DNA from: Smittium culicis | Taxonomy: Eukaryota > Kickxellomycota > Harpellomycetes > Harpellales > Legeriomycetaceae | NCBI GenBank assembly: GCA_001970855.1 | Contig: LSSN01001736.1 | Location: 1 to 16,981 of the forward strand | DNA: 16,981 nt | Reading direction: 5' to 3' | Part shown: positions 1 to 8,627 of the stretch, one piece after another | Numbering within the stretch: position 1 is the first letter of the stretch | How the letters are laid out: the number at the start of each line of letters is the position of its first letter | Notes under the pieces: generated by a model | Told to the model about the DNA's origin: nothing | The model's input: the letters and a program-made list of their open reading frames with translations, nothing else | Databases searched by the model: none | Made by a program: the position numbers and the translations under genes

Positions 1-75
1 AAATACCCCGATACCCAAGGCACGCGCAATAGGAGCTACTCTAGCATCATCAGCAGGAGTGTCCGCCGACGACAT
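1..75 (-). CDS. N-terminal stub of an unidentified protein, cut by the window edge
   Basis: Reading the minus strand from 75, an ATG opens a frame of 25 codons with no stop that runs off the left edge. The peptide begins MSSADTPADDARV and is rich in Ala, Asp and Pro. An in-frame TAG lies 30 bases upstream on the same strand, and no other ATG falls between it and this one, so 75 is the natural start. GC content over these 75 bases is about 55 percent (41 of 75), far above the surrounding AT-rich DNA, which is the main reason to think it is coding or imported. I do not recognise the family. It could be the start of a host gene or of a mobile-element ORF; the palindromic repeats just upstream (181-512) fit either. 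No function is proposed. Confidence 0.35.
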   Translation of the reverse strand, partial: MSSADTPADDARVAPIARALGIGVF

Positions 76-180
76 AGTTACACACGCCTTTTGGTCAAAC
101 TATTCCATGTTTGACTCATATTATAGACTCACAAGAGGTTCTACTAGTAACCTAACAGAGTCTATTTTACCTTTGGAGTA

Positions 181-280
181 ACTTAATATGTCTCCTCTCC
201 GAGATATAATGTTAGAATTAATCGAGCTCTTTAGAGCGAAGATTAATTCATATTATATGAGGAGAGGAGACATATTAAGT
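181..280. repeat. 100-bp near-perfect palindrome
   Basis: The first 20 bases (181-200) are the exact reverse complement of the last 20 (261-280, GGAGAGGAGACATATTAAGT). Inside, 215-223 (GAATTAATC) pairs with 241-249 (GATTAATTC), and within that GCTCT (226-230) pairs with AGAGC (233-237) around a TT loop. Between the two paired blocks the arms differ by a few bases (201-214 against 250-260). As single-stranded DNA or RNA the whole stretch would fold into one long hairpin. The part from 207 to 280 recurs inverted at 439-512. Confidence 0.85.
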
Positions 281-510
281 CCCGCCCACCCGTTCCCATT
301 TACCTTTGCTGAAAGATGATAAGGATATCACATAAGCGCACTTTACAATTTATATATAAAAAATTTTTTAGTTCATTTTATTCACTTATTTTTATTGGTT
401 TGTAATTTTCGTTTAGTATTATCCAATAAGATGGTAACACTTAATATGTCTCCTCTCCTCATATAATATGAATTAATCTTCGCTCTAAAGAGCTCGATTA
501 ATTCTAACAT
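209..510. mobile_element. 302-bp element with 72-bp perfect terminal inverted repeats (MITE-like)
   Basis: Bases 209-280 and 439-510 are exact reverse complements over all 72 positions, separated by a 158-bp AT-rich core with no ORF. The identity extends 2 bp further on each side, ending in TA at 207-208 and 511-512. This would suit a Tc1/mariner-type MITE with a TA target duplication. TA is its own reverse complement, though, so the two TAs follow automatically from the inverted repeat and are not independent evidence. The competing reading is that the element is the 100-bp palindrome at 181-280 and that 439-512 is a truncated inverted copy of it. Perfect identity implies a recent origin or ongoing gene conversion. 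Ends reading TGTTAG and CTAACA also resemble LTR ends, but such long inverted arms are not an LTR property. Confidence 0.6.
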
Positions 511-512
511 TA

Positions 513-840
513 GCAGTGATATATACACCGTATTTGGTCTTTTGCGCTACTCGGGGCTGTAATAGAAATTATGAGTAATTGTAATCAAAATATTAGATGA
601 TTGGCTATTTAAAAACAATCATATCGATTTACATCATCTTAATGTTCGATGTTAATCCAACCCCCCATAAATAGTGTTTAATTTTAGTATATAAGGTAGA
701 GCTTAGCTTTTCCCCAGAATGGCTAAGCTTTTTCGACAACTTTAATTCCATTCTGCTATTATTAAATGCAATTTCTTAATCCATACTTGACAGCAATAAT
801 GTAAACTATTATTTAGTACCTTCCATACCTGAGCTTAGAT
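513..840. other. Non-coding AT-rich spacer
   Basis: No ORF or RNA gene is supported. The only structure seen is a short hairpin: AGCTTAGC (700-707) pairs with GCTAAGCT (722-729) across a 14-base loop. No T-run follows that would make it a terminator of a known kind. Confidence 0.5.
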
Positions 841-894
841 TTGTAAAAGAAAATTATCGATCCGTAGGAAGGTTCTGATTTCGAATTCCTTGAA

Positions 895-936
895 TCTTCA
901 TTCGATCCCGCTCCAAAAAAAAAAAAAAAAAAAAAA
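895..936 (+). repeat. B-box-like motif followed by a 22-A tract (possible SINE tail)
   Basis: TTCGATCCC at 901-909 resembles the core of a pol III B box (the tRNA T-loop). It is followed after five bases by 22 uninterrupted A residues (915-936). An internal pol III promoter element followed by a poly(A) tail is the layout of a SINE or a retrotransposed RNA. The T-stem bases around the motif do not pair, so this is not a functional tRNA. I see only a weak A-box candidate near 864 and no flanking target duplication. It may simply be a chance B-box match beside a homopolymer. Confidence 0.25.
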
Positions 937-3300
937 CATTCACGCTATAAGCTATAAAAAAAAAGATTTCGAATTATATATCAAGAAATAAATAAAATAC
1001 AGGCAAAATACCAGAATTTTATTTAAAAAATGAATGCTATGGGGACTTGGACCAATACATATCGAAATTCAGACCAATGCTCCTTTTACCCAAAACTTCA
1101 CCTATGGAATTTTCGTAGAAAATCCAAAAATATGGAAATCGTTCTTTTGAAACTCTATTAGCACATATGACATATGTAATAATTTACAACACAAAAATAT
1201 TACATAAAAATCACAGCACTTTGATACTAAGTTATGCGGGAAAAATTGAATACCAAAAAAACTAATACTGGCGAATATTGGAGGTATCTGATCGAATGTT
1301 GGTATGAAATGAATGGACAAATTTCTAATAGCTTTTACGAATGACCATTCAGAGAATTGAAAATTCTACCCATAGAACATGTAAAATTCAGTCTTCGCTA
1401 ATCTAAAACCATCAAAAAGGAATATAGAATTGTTCCATAAGGAAAAAAATTTTTACTTTATCGATATTATTAAAAAAAAAATCAAAATATCACCAAAACA
1501 AAGGTCAAAAATTTTACCATTTAACAATATGGGAGTCTAGTAATGATAAAAATTTTCATATCGGAGGATATTGAGTTTTCGATCCTCAAAAACGGCAATT
1601 CGTGACACGAACATTACTTATCAGATGATAAGCTTATACTAGCACAAGTAAAACTATCAAGATATACAGAAAAAATAGTATGAATTTTTTCGTTAAAAGA
1701 ATATTAATAAATAGAATGCAACTAAAATACAAAATATAGATCCTAATTGTAAAAGTATTTGAATTGAAATTTAAGCCATGATCAGATAGTTTATGTGAGT
1801 ATTCCATCTTAGCTCAAATAAGAACTCTTTTTCAACGAGAGGATACATACCCCTCAAATAAGCTGAAACTTACGTTCTCCGAATTTCTAATGGAAGATTT
1901 GATGCATCGATTTTCTAATATTCGTGAATTAAAATTCTTTGTAAAAAAATATAAAAGCAAATGTAAAATTTAATAACACTCAAATCAAGAATAAATATCA
2001 CTAAAGATATCAATTTTGTAGAAATAGCAGGCGGAATAGGAAAATTTATAAAACATATCCCAGAAATAGGCACTATTTATGCACTAGCTATTTGTTAAAT
2101 ACATCGGTCAATTTTGTGGGGAAAAATAGTAGGGCACTCTTTAATCGTTGGAGGGGGAAAAAAAATCAAATAAATATTAAATAATCATTAAAATTAAAGG
2201 TTTCGTTAAAAATCGGGCTGCGATATACTTCACATGGTTTATTTTTAAACCAGGCATATATTGCTCTAATGACAAATTAGTTTTTAAAAGCTATTTGGAA
2301 CTGCATGTCAACTCATTTCAAACTAACTAGTTAAATTTATTCTAGTTTTTATAAATATATTCGTCTTATATTTATATCCTCAAATTATCAATTCAAAAAA
2401 AGGTCCCTATCTTAAATTTTTATAACGCCAGCGAATAACTTATTTGGTCCTGCTGAATTTTTCTTCATTTCAACCAATCATCTCATTTTCAAAAAATCTA
2501 GCACCGACTTTTTCGTTAATATTAATTGAATTGGTACCTATAATCCGTAATTTTGATCTTTATTCATAACAGAATCTAATAGTGAGAATAATCTGTACTT
2601 GAATGAACTCTGCTTCTTATTACCAATAAAATACATACAAGAAATTCGACCCATTTTGTTGAGAATAAGAATAGCTAAAGCATAAACTAGGTTAATATGA
2701 ATAGAGTTCAAATATTATATTTCATGAATTAAAAACATATCTAATATTAGACTATACAGTAGAAAATAGATTTCTTTAAAATCATAATCTTTCATAGAAA
2801 GGACTATGATGTCATTTTATAGGATAAGATATGTCGTATTAAAATCCAAGAGCCAATTATTTGAAAGAGATAGTATGTTGATGTTACTTTTCTCTTTGTG
2901 CAAAGAAAATCCAGTATCCTCATTATACAAAGAGTTTTTTTTCAACACCAAAATACCAACTTGATTAAATCTATGCCATTTTTATATCCGAGATATTATT
3001 TACTTTATTAAACTCCATTCCTTACTAAAAGTAAGAAAGATATTACCAAAAAAAAAAAAAAGGTATAAAAACCCCCTTCAAAAACACTTTTATTACATTT
3101 ACCCAAGAATTAATAAGAAAAGAATAATTAATAAATAAAATTATCTTTAAAAGATCATAATAAAACAAAAATTAAAATAAATATACTTATTAACTATTTA
3201 AACCTTATTAGTTCCGCACCAGGTTAAAATCAGTGACAGATAAGCTCGAAGTTGAGATTTAGTTGAGATTGGGGCTCAATTTTATTGATTCAATAATACT
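937..3300. other. Gene-free AT-rich region, possibly old retroelement sequence
   Basis: No frame keeps open for more than about 70 codons, and the one short minus-strand ORF here (1320-1102) has AT-driven composition and no recognisable motif. A purine run of about 16 bases lies at 2150-2165. Poly(A) of 12 or more lies near 3050-3061. The region lies downstream, in the element's own direction, of the Ty3/gypsy relic, so its right part may hold the lost integrase C-terminus and the 3' LTR, but I could not align it to anything. Confidence 0.4.
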
Positions 3301-3425
3301 CTTTATAAGATCTATTATATAATTTGAGGTTTAAAGTATGGAGAAAGTGTGGTAATAATTATGGTTATTACTCACTCAGAAAAATATCCATTCAAGAATC
3401 GTGTTAGCGGATATCTTATTTACCT

Positions 3426-3869
3426 ATTCAGGTGCTCTAAAATACCAGTCCAATCTGACTGGAACTCAGGAAATAAGATAAAAATAATTAAGCATACTCT
3501 AAAAAAAATCTTGATATTCTCTATACGAATACAAAGTCCAATTTCTGCTTAAATTTAATATTCCTAAAAAAAAGAGATACTAATTTCCACCCTAATTTTA
3601 TATCTGATAATGATTTTTCATTAGAGGTATCTTCATAAACAGTATATCTGTTAGTTATGTCGATTTAGTAGCATATATATCTTGTCACATACTTGAAACT
3701 TTGAAAAACCTCAAAAATTCGATATAAAAACAATTGGAAAATTGAAAAATATTAGATTGAAAACTGCAATTTTGCGAAAATTTAGTAAGAAAGTACCATT
3801 GAATTGGAATAAGCTTGTTATAAATCGATCTATTTCTCGTCTTATACAGGATCTCCAAAGCTGAATATA
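3426..3869 (-). pseudogene. Integrase fragments of the Ty3/gypsy relic
   Basis: Integrase inserts the reverse-transcribed DNA into the host chromosome. Two fragments are recognisable. At 3869-3798 the 24-codon reading starting YIQLWRSCIRREIDRF lines up with the second half of the zinc-binding HHCC domain (the YWWPGMRREIE...VRSC stretch of gypsy integrases), although the zinc-ligand cysteines are lost. At 3470-3426 the open segment PEFQSDWTGILEHLN matches the block that follows the second catalytic Asp in the DD35E core (DNGPEF-S--W---L--LN). The expected Asp itself is not visible just upstream. The spacing between them, about 330 bases from HHCC end to this block, is in the expected range. 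Stops fall between and around the pieces. The C-terminal part was not found. Confidence 0.65.
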
Positions 3870-4220
3870 GACCAAATTACATACTTCATTAAATATAAAA
3901 TGATTTAAAAATACACATTTAACATATCTAAAGAGTTTTGTAGCTATTTCAAGAGTTATTTCAAGCTGTAATAGAACTTTTTATGCACTTCTATACACTT
4001 GCTTCTCTTGAGTATATGACTTTTTTCCATTCTTCTAAATTCTACATTATTTTCTAATGTATCGAAATTTCTGTTTCTGGTCATAAAATCTAAAATTTGC
4101 TCAAATATTATCACCTCTACACGTTCTGATTTTTCATATCATATGATTTGAATCCTTAATAGACAGCCAGATACTAGTTTGAACTTTCCGATCCTTTGAC
4201 GAGCCTCTAATTATTAATCA

Positions 4221-4500
4221 TAATATTACTTGTATCCATCGAATGAGACCACCAGACTGAACCCTTGGTTTAAATATTTGGCGATATCAGAATTTTAGGT
4301 TTAAACTGGTAAATTTATACCTAATAGGTATTTCTAAAAAAATTTTATTGGTTCAATAAGAGCTAGCCATTCCTGTTCATAATTCATGTAATTTTTTTCT
4401 ACTTTCTGTATCGACCTAGAATAATATGCTACAGGATTAAAATTTTTGTTGATTTTATTTTTTCTAAAATAGCACCTACTTATGTGGAAGGTGCGTCTGC
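4221..4500 (-). pseudogene. RNase H fragments of the Ty3/gypsy relic
   Basis: This is the best-preserved part of the relic. At 4500-4459 the reading ADAPST-stop-VGAILEK aligns with the TDAS--G-GAVL motif that carries the first catalytic Asp of gypsy RNase H. At 4438-4346 a 31-codon open piece starts NPVAYYSRSIQKVEKNY, then MNYEQEWLALI, matching the P-AY-SR-L---E-NY---E-E-LA-- block almost residue for residue. At 4256-4221 SGGLIRWIQVIL corresponds to the region where these proteins read R--RW---L. The first piece contains an in-frame TAA, and frame changes separate the three. RNase H removes the RNA strand during reverse transcription; this copy is dead. Confidence 0.85.
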
Positions 4501-4836
4501 CGAAAGAAAGAAAACATAATTTGATATAGGATGCTTTAGCACCGGAGGTTTGGCTGTATAATAACTATTTTTTCAAAAAATATTTAGGAATCTGCACACC
4601 AATCCCAGAGTGCGTTTTTCTTTAACAATGCGTGTATTGGATCTAATAAATCAGATTAGCGATGAGAAAATTCCAAAAATATAAACCTAAAAAATGAAAA
4701 AACCAAAATTTATTAGATTTTTATCAGAATTTATACTTAAAAAGTATGCTCTAGAAGATTATGGCAGTAGGACTTCATATACAACTAAAGATTCCAAGTT
4801 CTGAGATCGGGTATAAAAAAAATAACATATTTAAAT

Positions 4837-5300
4837 CTTCAGTTTAAGATTTAATTTCATGAAAGCCCTAAAAATATTCTGGATACGAACTAGGTTCTCT
4901 TCATTCTAGAAAGATAGGAAAAAATCTTTAAAATATATTATTACGAAATCATATTAAAATTCAGAAAATATTTTTCCCATCATAAACTGAAAAAATTCAG
5001 GCGCATTTTTAGCCTTTAAGGAACTCTTCCAAGTTTTATATTCCCGTATTTAGTATAAATGGGAAATAGCACTGTAAATATGGATTCTAAAATAATTTTC
5101 AATACCCCGAGTATGCCTCGAGAGTTGTAAAGAGAAATTTTTTTCGCAAATTATTCAAGAAAGCATCAATTAAACCGAGCGAACAATGTCGTTCAGCGAA
5201 TCATCGCTAATATTTTCGACTTAACGCAGAATTTTAGCTCACAGGTTGCTTTTGGAACCAAAAGCGTGGAAAAAACCATTCTGAGTCAGATTTTGGAATG
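4837..5300 (-). pseudogene. Reverse transcriptase fragments of the Ty3/gypsy relic
   Basis: Several conserved RT blocks appear in order on the minus strand. At 5282-5205 the reading holds STLLVPKA then KFCVKSKIL, matching SPVVLVPKKDG and RFCVDYRKLN. At 5179-5135 LGLIDAFLNNL matches the PLP-ID-LLD-L block, and SLYNSRGILGY follows for the TKLDLRSGYHQI block. At 5019-4957 LKAKNAPEFFQFMM matches PFGLKNAPATFQRLM. At 4905-4837 the 23-codon piece ending FMKLNLKLK matches the region before the KC motif. The catalytic YLDD box reads YFKD (4935-4924), so the first of the two catalytic acids is lost. Stops and frameshifts occur throughout. Confidence 0.88.
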
Positions 5301-6119
5301 AGATTTTTTTTCAAACATTTCCAATATGTAATCATAAGTAATTTTTTTCTGAATTTCTATATCTTCATAAATAGATAATTATCAGCTAGCTTTCTTCCGT
5401 AATTGTAAGCTTGTATTAAAAATCAAATTATTATTTTATATTCAAGCTATTATTAGGAGAATCACCTTTAGTTACAAAAGTATATTTTTCTGTTTAATTT
5501 TAGTTTCACCGGTAACTTCGACAATATAACCTCATATTTTCCTAATTTAATCATCGCAACTCTCTTCATTCTCGATGATTTCAATGTTTTAAATATCACT
5601 TCAATATCCATCGATGGTTACATTGAAAAAAAAATCTTTATCATAAATCATTTGTTTTATTGTAAATTGATTTATTAAAACTAGTTTGGGAACTTTATCT
5701 AAGCTTTTAATTTCCGATTAATTTATTCCCGAAAAAATTAATCCATCTTCTAAATTACTTTTCAAATATTTAGTATTTCATTTTTCACCAAAAGTTTCTA
5801 TAATATAAAATCAGATTGAATCCGAGAAAAAAAGTCCTCCCCTCTCCAAATCTGTCAGATAATTAACCTTTTTTAAGTGATAAATGACAATTCCTAATAT
5901 TAAAAATTAAAATTTCAGCATAATATGTGAAATAAACTTCTCATTGAGATTTTTTGAGGCAAACATGAGCTTAAAACTTGAATCAAAATTGATATTCTAA
6001 CACATTTAGCGAATAAAGTAACTCCGTTGCTTTTATACACAATTTTAATCAGGCTCGTCTACAGTTTATATCATTCCAGTCATATCACATTTTATATGTG
6101 CGATATTTAATGATCCCTA

Positions 6120-6167
6120 TAACGATTGAAAAATTGAACATCATGAAGCTACAGTATCTACTATTTT
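6120..6167 (-). pseudogene. Possible aspartic protease fragment of the Ty3/gypsy relic
   Basis: The minus-strand reading KIVDTVAS, stop, CSIFQSL resembles the active-site block of retroelement aspartic proteases, where DTGAS is followed by a hydrophobic segment (for example CSFIS--LA). The glycine of DTG reads valine here. It lies about 830 bases upstream of the first RT block in the element's direction, a plausible protease-to-RT distance. The match is short and carries a stop, so position in the correct order is most of the support. Confidence 0.4.
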
Positions 6168-7604
6168 CTGTGCCTTGAAACTTCCTATATTTTCAAGAAT
6201 GTAAGAAAAGATTCATTTTCTTGGTTTCTTGGAATTTATTAAGTTTTTCTGATAATATGAGAATCTGTATTTATAAATTTTCTAAGTAATCACGTTTTTG
6301 ATATTTTTCTTTTTGGAATTTCTAATCGCGCTAATTAAATCCTCAATTTCTGTTGGAGGCGCAAAAAATAATTATTTTATCGAAATCAGCACTTTAATTT
6401 GTAAGGATATTTCTTGTATTATTGGTTTTATAATTAATCTTAATATTTTTTTGTGTTTTTGGGCTTAGTATTTTTTGCACAATTTTACGAATTTGCTTTT
6501 GGGATTGAAGTTCCAGAATTAACTCGAGTTTCTCCAAAAATTATTTTCAGTAATTCGTCAATCATGATTCTTTTTTCAGGGATTAAAACCAAATTTTCTT
6601 TAATAGCTTTCGAGAACTGGTATAAAAATGTTTATTTGTTGATATGGGTTGGCTTGGACTTCAATTTTTAACTGAATTCGCGGCCAAGATACTCCTGGAG
6701 AAAATGGGTTTCAATTTTCTTAAAATCAGCTATTATATGACTGGGTTCTCAGCAATAGAAAACTCTAATAATGGAAGATTTACTAGTGGTAGAGCCTTTT
6801 TTTTGTTAACGAGTCAAAGTTCTTATTAGTTTATCCAGATTTTCAATTTCAAGGCAATTTTTTGTTATTAAATTCTCAATTTTCTTTATAAAGATTTTCT
6901 AAAACTGTTTCCATCAGTGTTTATAAATGAATTCATTAAATTAACTTAATCTCAACACGATCCATTAACTTTTTTAAGATAAAATGGTAAATGTATAGAA
7001 TTAAAAACTGAATAGGCGGTATACTGATCAAAAATTTCTAATTTATCCTGATTAAGCACTATGACTGGACCTTGTATATACTTTTTTAGTGGAAAGGTAT
7101 TAGAAAATTGTCAATCATCTCGTATTAAACGATTTTATTTCTTCGTATTTTTCATTTTTTAATTGATTCAGCCGACGTACCGCGGACTTCTTGGGCTTCA
7201 AAGTTTGATACATCTAGGAAAACCTGACTTCTATACCTGAAATTCAACTTTTAAGGTCCCAAGACTCGGAATTTTATTCATCGATCCCCTTAAAGTGCTC
7301 AAATACAGCTGATTATTCAGTGAGAATGATAATTAAAGCCTCAACTGCTACTTCATCACTCCATCCTTAGATTCGTAAGATGATTGTAAAAGTTCTTATA
7401 CAATTTTTTAACCGTAAAGCGCAAAGTTTTCTCTGAAAAATTCTCCGAAAGTCGTTCAAAAGATATGAGAGAGTTATGTTTATGATTTGAAATTGTGCCA
7501 TATATTTTCATGCTGCTAATAATTCCAAAAGGGTTGCTTATTTTTTTGAAAAATTTTAGGAATTTGTAATTCATTATCGACAGGGATGTTTTATAAGTAC
7601 TCAA
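6168..7604 (-). other. Upstream part of the retrotransposon relic or unrelated spacer; no gene supported
   Basis: In a Ty3/gypsy element read from right to left this interval would hold gag and the start of pol. I see no zinc knuckle (C--C----H----C). A minus-strand open stretch of 82 codons at 7604-7356 is rich in Lys, Asn and Phe. It could be a gag remnant by position, but it has no motif I recognise and its length is not exceptional for such AT-rich DNA. Two short plus-strand open frames at 6453-6829 likewise have no recognisable content. Confidence 0.3.
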
Positions 7605-7636
7605 TAAATATGTTTAATGTTTAATAGTTAAGCGTA

Positions 7637-7811
7637 TTTTATTTTATTTTATTTATTATCACTGAAAACCAAAAAAATAATAATAAAAAGTGTTAAATAT
7701 CAAAATAGTTGAATCATAGTTTAAATTAATATAGAATTTTGATAAAATAAAGTTATTATGATAATCCGAATAAAGGGAAAGCTTGATTTAAATAAAATAA
7801 AATAAAATAAA
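7637..7811. repeat. Inverted pair of pentamer microsatellites
   Basis: A (TTTTA)n run at about 7637-7656 is complementary to a (TAAAA)n run at about 7789-7811, with some 130 bases between them. The two arms share about 20 complementary bases and could form a stem. No terminal motif or target duplication shows that the pair delimits a transposable element, although inverted arms around a short core are MITE-like. Confidence 0.6.
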
Positions 7812-8012
7812 TTACAATTCAAATAAGAGCGATGTTTAATTTTATAATTTAACACAAGCTTTCATTAGTATAAAAGATGGCCATAACCCAAACAATTTTC
7901 CAAAAAAAAAAAAAATTACAGTGAATAAACAAATCGCACCTTTTTGACATGAAAAAAGTGAGTACTGTATTTACGCCCTGTAAAAAGTGATTATTCAATT
8001 GAATGGAATTTC

Positions 8013-8067
8013 AAAATCTAATAAAATCTAATAAAATCTAATAAAATCTAATAAAATCTAATAAAAT
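8013..8067 (+). repeat. 10-bp tandem repeat, five units
   Basis: The unit AAAATCTAAT is repeated five times without change from 8013 to 8062, then decays into AAAATAAA. The perfect period and identity indicate recent slippage or expansion. It sits between the retrotransposon relic and the MITE cluster. Confidence 0.9.
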
Positions 8068-8226
8068 AAAAAAACATTAATTTTCAGCCAATCATAATCT
8101 CAACTTCGATGGTAAAACTTACGTTACCATATAAAACCCCACTAAAGCTTAATTAGCCCTTTTAACTGGACAAATATTTTGAAAATTATAAGCTTTTATT
8201 TTTAGTAAATAGTTTACTCTTGTAAA

Positions 8227-8423
8227 TTAACCCTTTCCCATCCAAAAAATTTTAAATAATCAAATTTATTGATTCGTTCATAGTTTATAAGAAAATTTAT
8301 TATTTGTTGTTTATACAAGTTAAGCCAATAATTGTTTAGGCCTCGGAATTAAAGCATTTTATCATAGAATAGTTGGTTATATTTTGTAGTTCAAAAATAT
8401 TCTACCGCCCCCGAGAGGGTTAA
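8227..8423 (+). mobile_element. TTAA-flanked piggyBac-type MITE, copy A
   Basis: TTAA (8227-8230), then CCCTTTCCC, and at the other end GAGAGGG then TTAA (8420-8423), enclosing a 189-bp non-coding body. Duplicated TTAA targets and CCC...GGG termini are the signature of piggyBac superfamily elements. The body carries the family's conserved internal motifs TTTATTGATTCGTT and GGCCTCGGAATT. The right inner end reads TCTACCGCCC, which is the reverse complement of the GGGCGGTAGA seen at the left of reversed copies. It is too short to encode a transposase, so it is non-autonomous. Confidence 0.85.
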
Positions 8424-8434
8424 TATACTACGCA

Positions 8435-8627
8435 TTAACCCTTTCCCGTCGAACACTCTTAAAAAAACGAATTTATTGATTTGTTATTGATTTATAAGTA
8501 AATTTATTATTTGCTTTAAAAACAATAAGCCAATATTTCTAAAGGTCTCGGAATTATAGTTTAACAGTCGAATACAGTTGGCTACATTTAGCAGGTCAAA
8601 ACAGTCTAACGCCTGTGAAAGGGATAA
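8435..8627 (+). mobile_element. TTAA-flanked piggyBac-type MITE, copy B
   Basis: This copy has the same orientation as copy A and begins only 11 bp after it ends. TTAA at 8435-8438 is followed by CCCTTTCCCGTC, and the body runs to GTGAAAGGG (ending 8623). Internal motifs AATTTATTGATT and GGTCTCGGAATT identify the family. The right target reads ATAA (8624-8627) instead of TTAA, one mutation away, and this tetranucleotide also serves as the left target of copy C. Body length is 185 bp. Confidence 0.8.

Larger units (their letters stand above)
3426..6167 (-). mobile_element. Decayed Ty3/gypsy-type LTR retrotransposon, pol region
   Basis: Minus-strand translation in all three frames recovers fragments of protease, reverse transcriptase, RNase H and integrase in the order PR-RT-RH-IN, which is diagnostic of Ty3/gypsy pol (Ty1/copia places integrase before RT). 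Every domain carries stops and frameshifts, so no protein can be made. The limits given are the outermost recognisable motifs; the true element was larger, with gag probably to the right (up to about 7600) and the 3' end to the left. LTRs, primer-binding site and polypurine tract were not identified. Base composition has drifted to that of the AT-rich background, so insertion is old. Individual domains are listed separately. Confidence 0.85.

Noticed and set aside
209..510. Solo LTR starting TGTTAG and ending CTAACA
   Set aside because: LTRs have only a few bases of terminal inverted repeat; here the inverted arms are 72 bp. No 4-6 bp direct target duplication flanks it.
895..914. tRNA gene ending before the A22 tract
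   Set aside because: The T-stem around TTCGATC does not pair and no acceptor, D or anticodon arm can be drawn upstream.
1102..1320. 72-codon minus-strand ORF as a gene or integrase C-terminus
   Set aside because: Rich in Phe, Ile and Ser as expected of AT-rich noncoding DNA, no motif, and too far from the integrase core of the relic to be its end without an extra insertion.
5835..5848. Pyrimidine run TCCTCCCCTCTCC as the polypurine tract of the relic (minus strand)
   Set aside because: It lies between the protease and RT fragments, inside pol, not at the 3' end of the element.
6453..6829. Two overlapping short plus-strand ORFs as genes
   Set aside because: No recognisable motif, no coding-like composition, and they lie opposite the retroelement relic.
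8013..8067. CRISPR array
   Set aside because: The units are 10 bp and contiguous, with no spacers.
8228..8240. TTAACCC and GGGTTAA strings as telomere-like repeats
   Set aside because: They occur singly at the two ends of about 189-bp elements, not in tandem arrays, and are explained by TTAA targets plus CCC/GGG termini.
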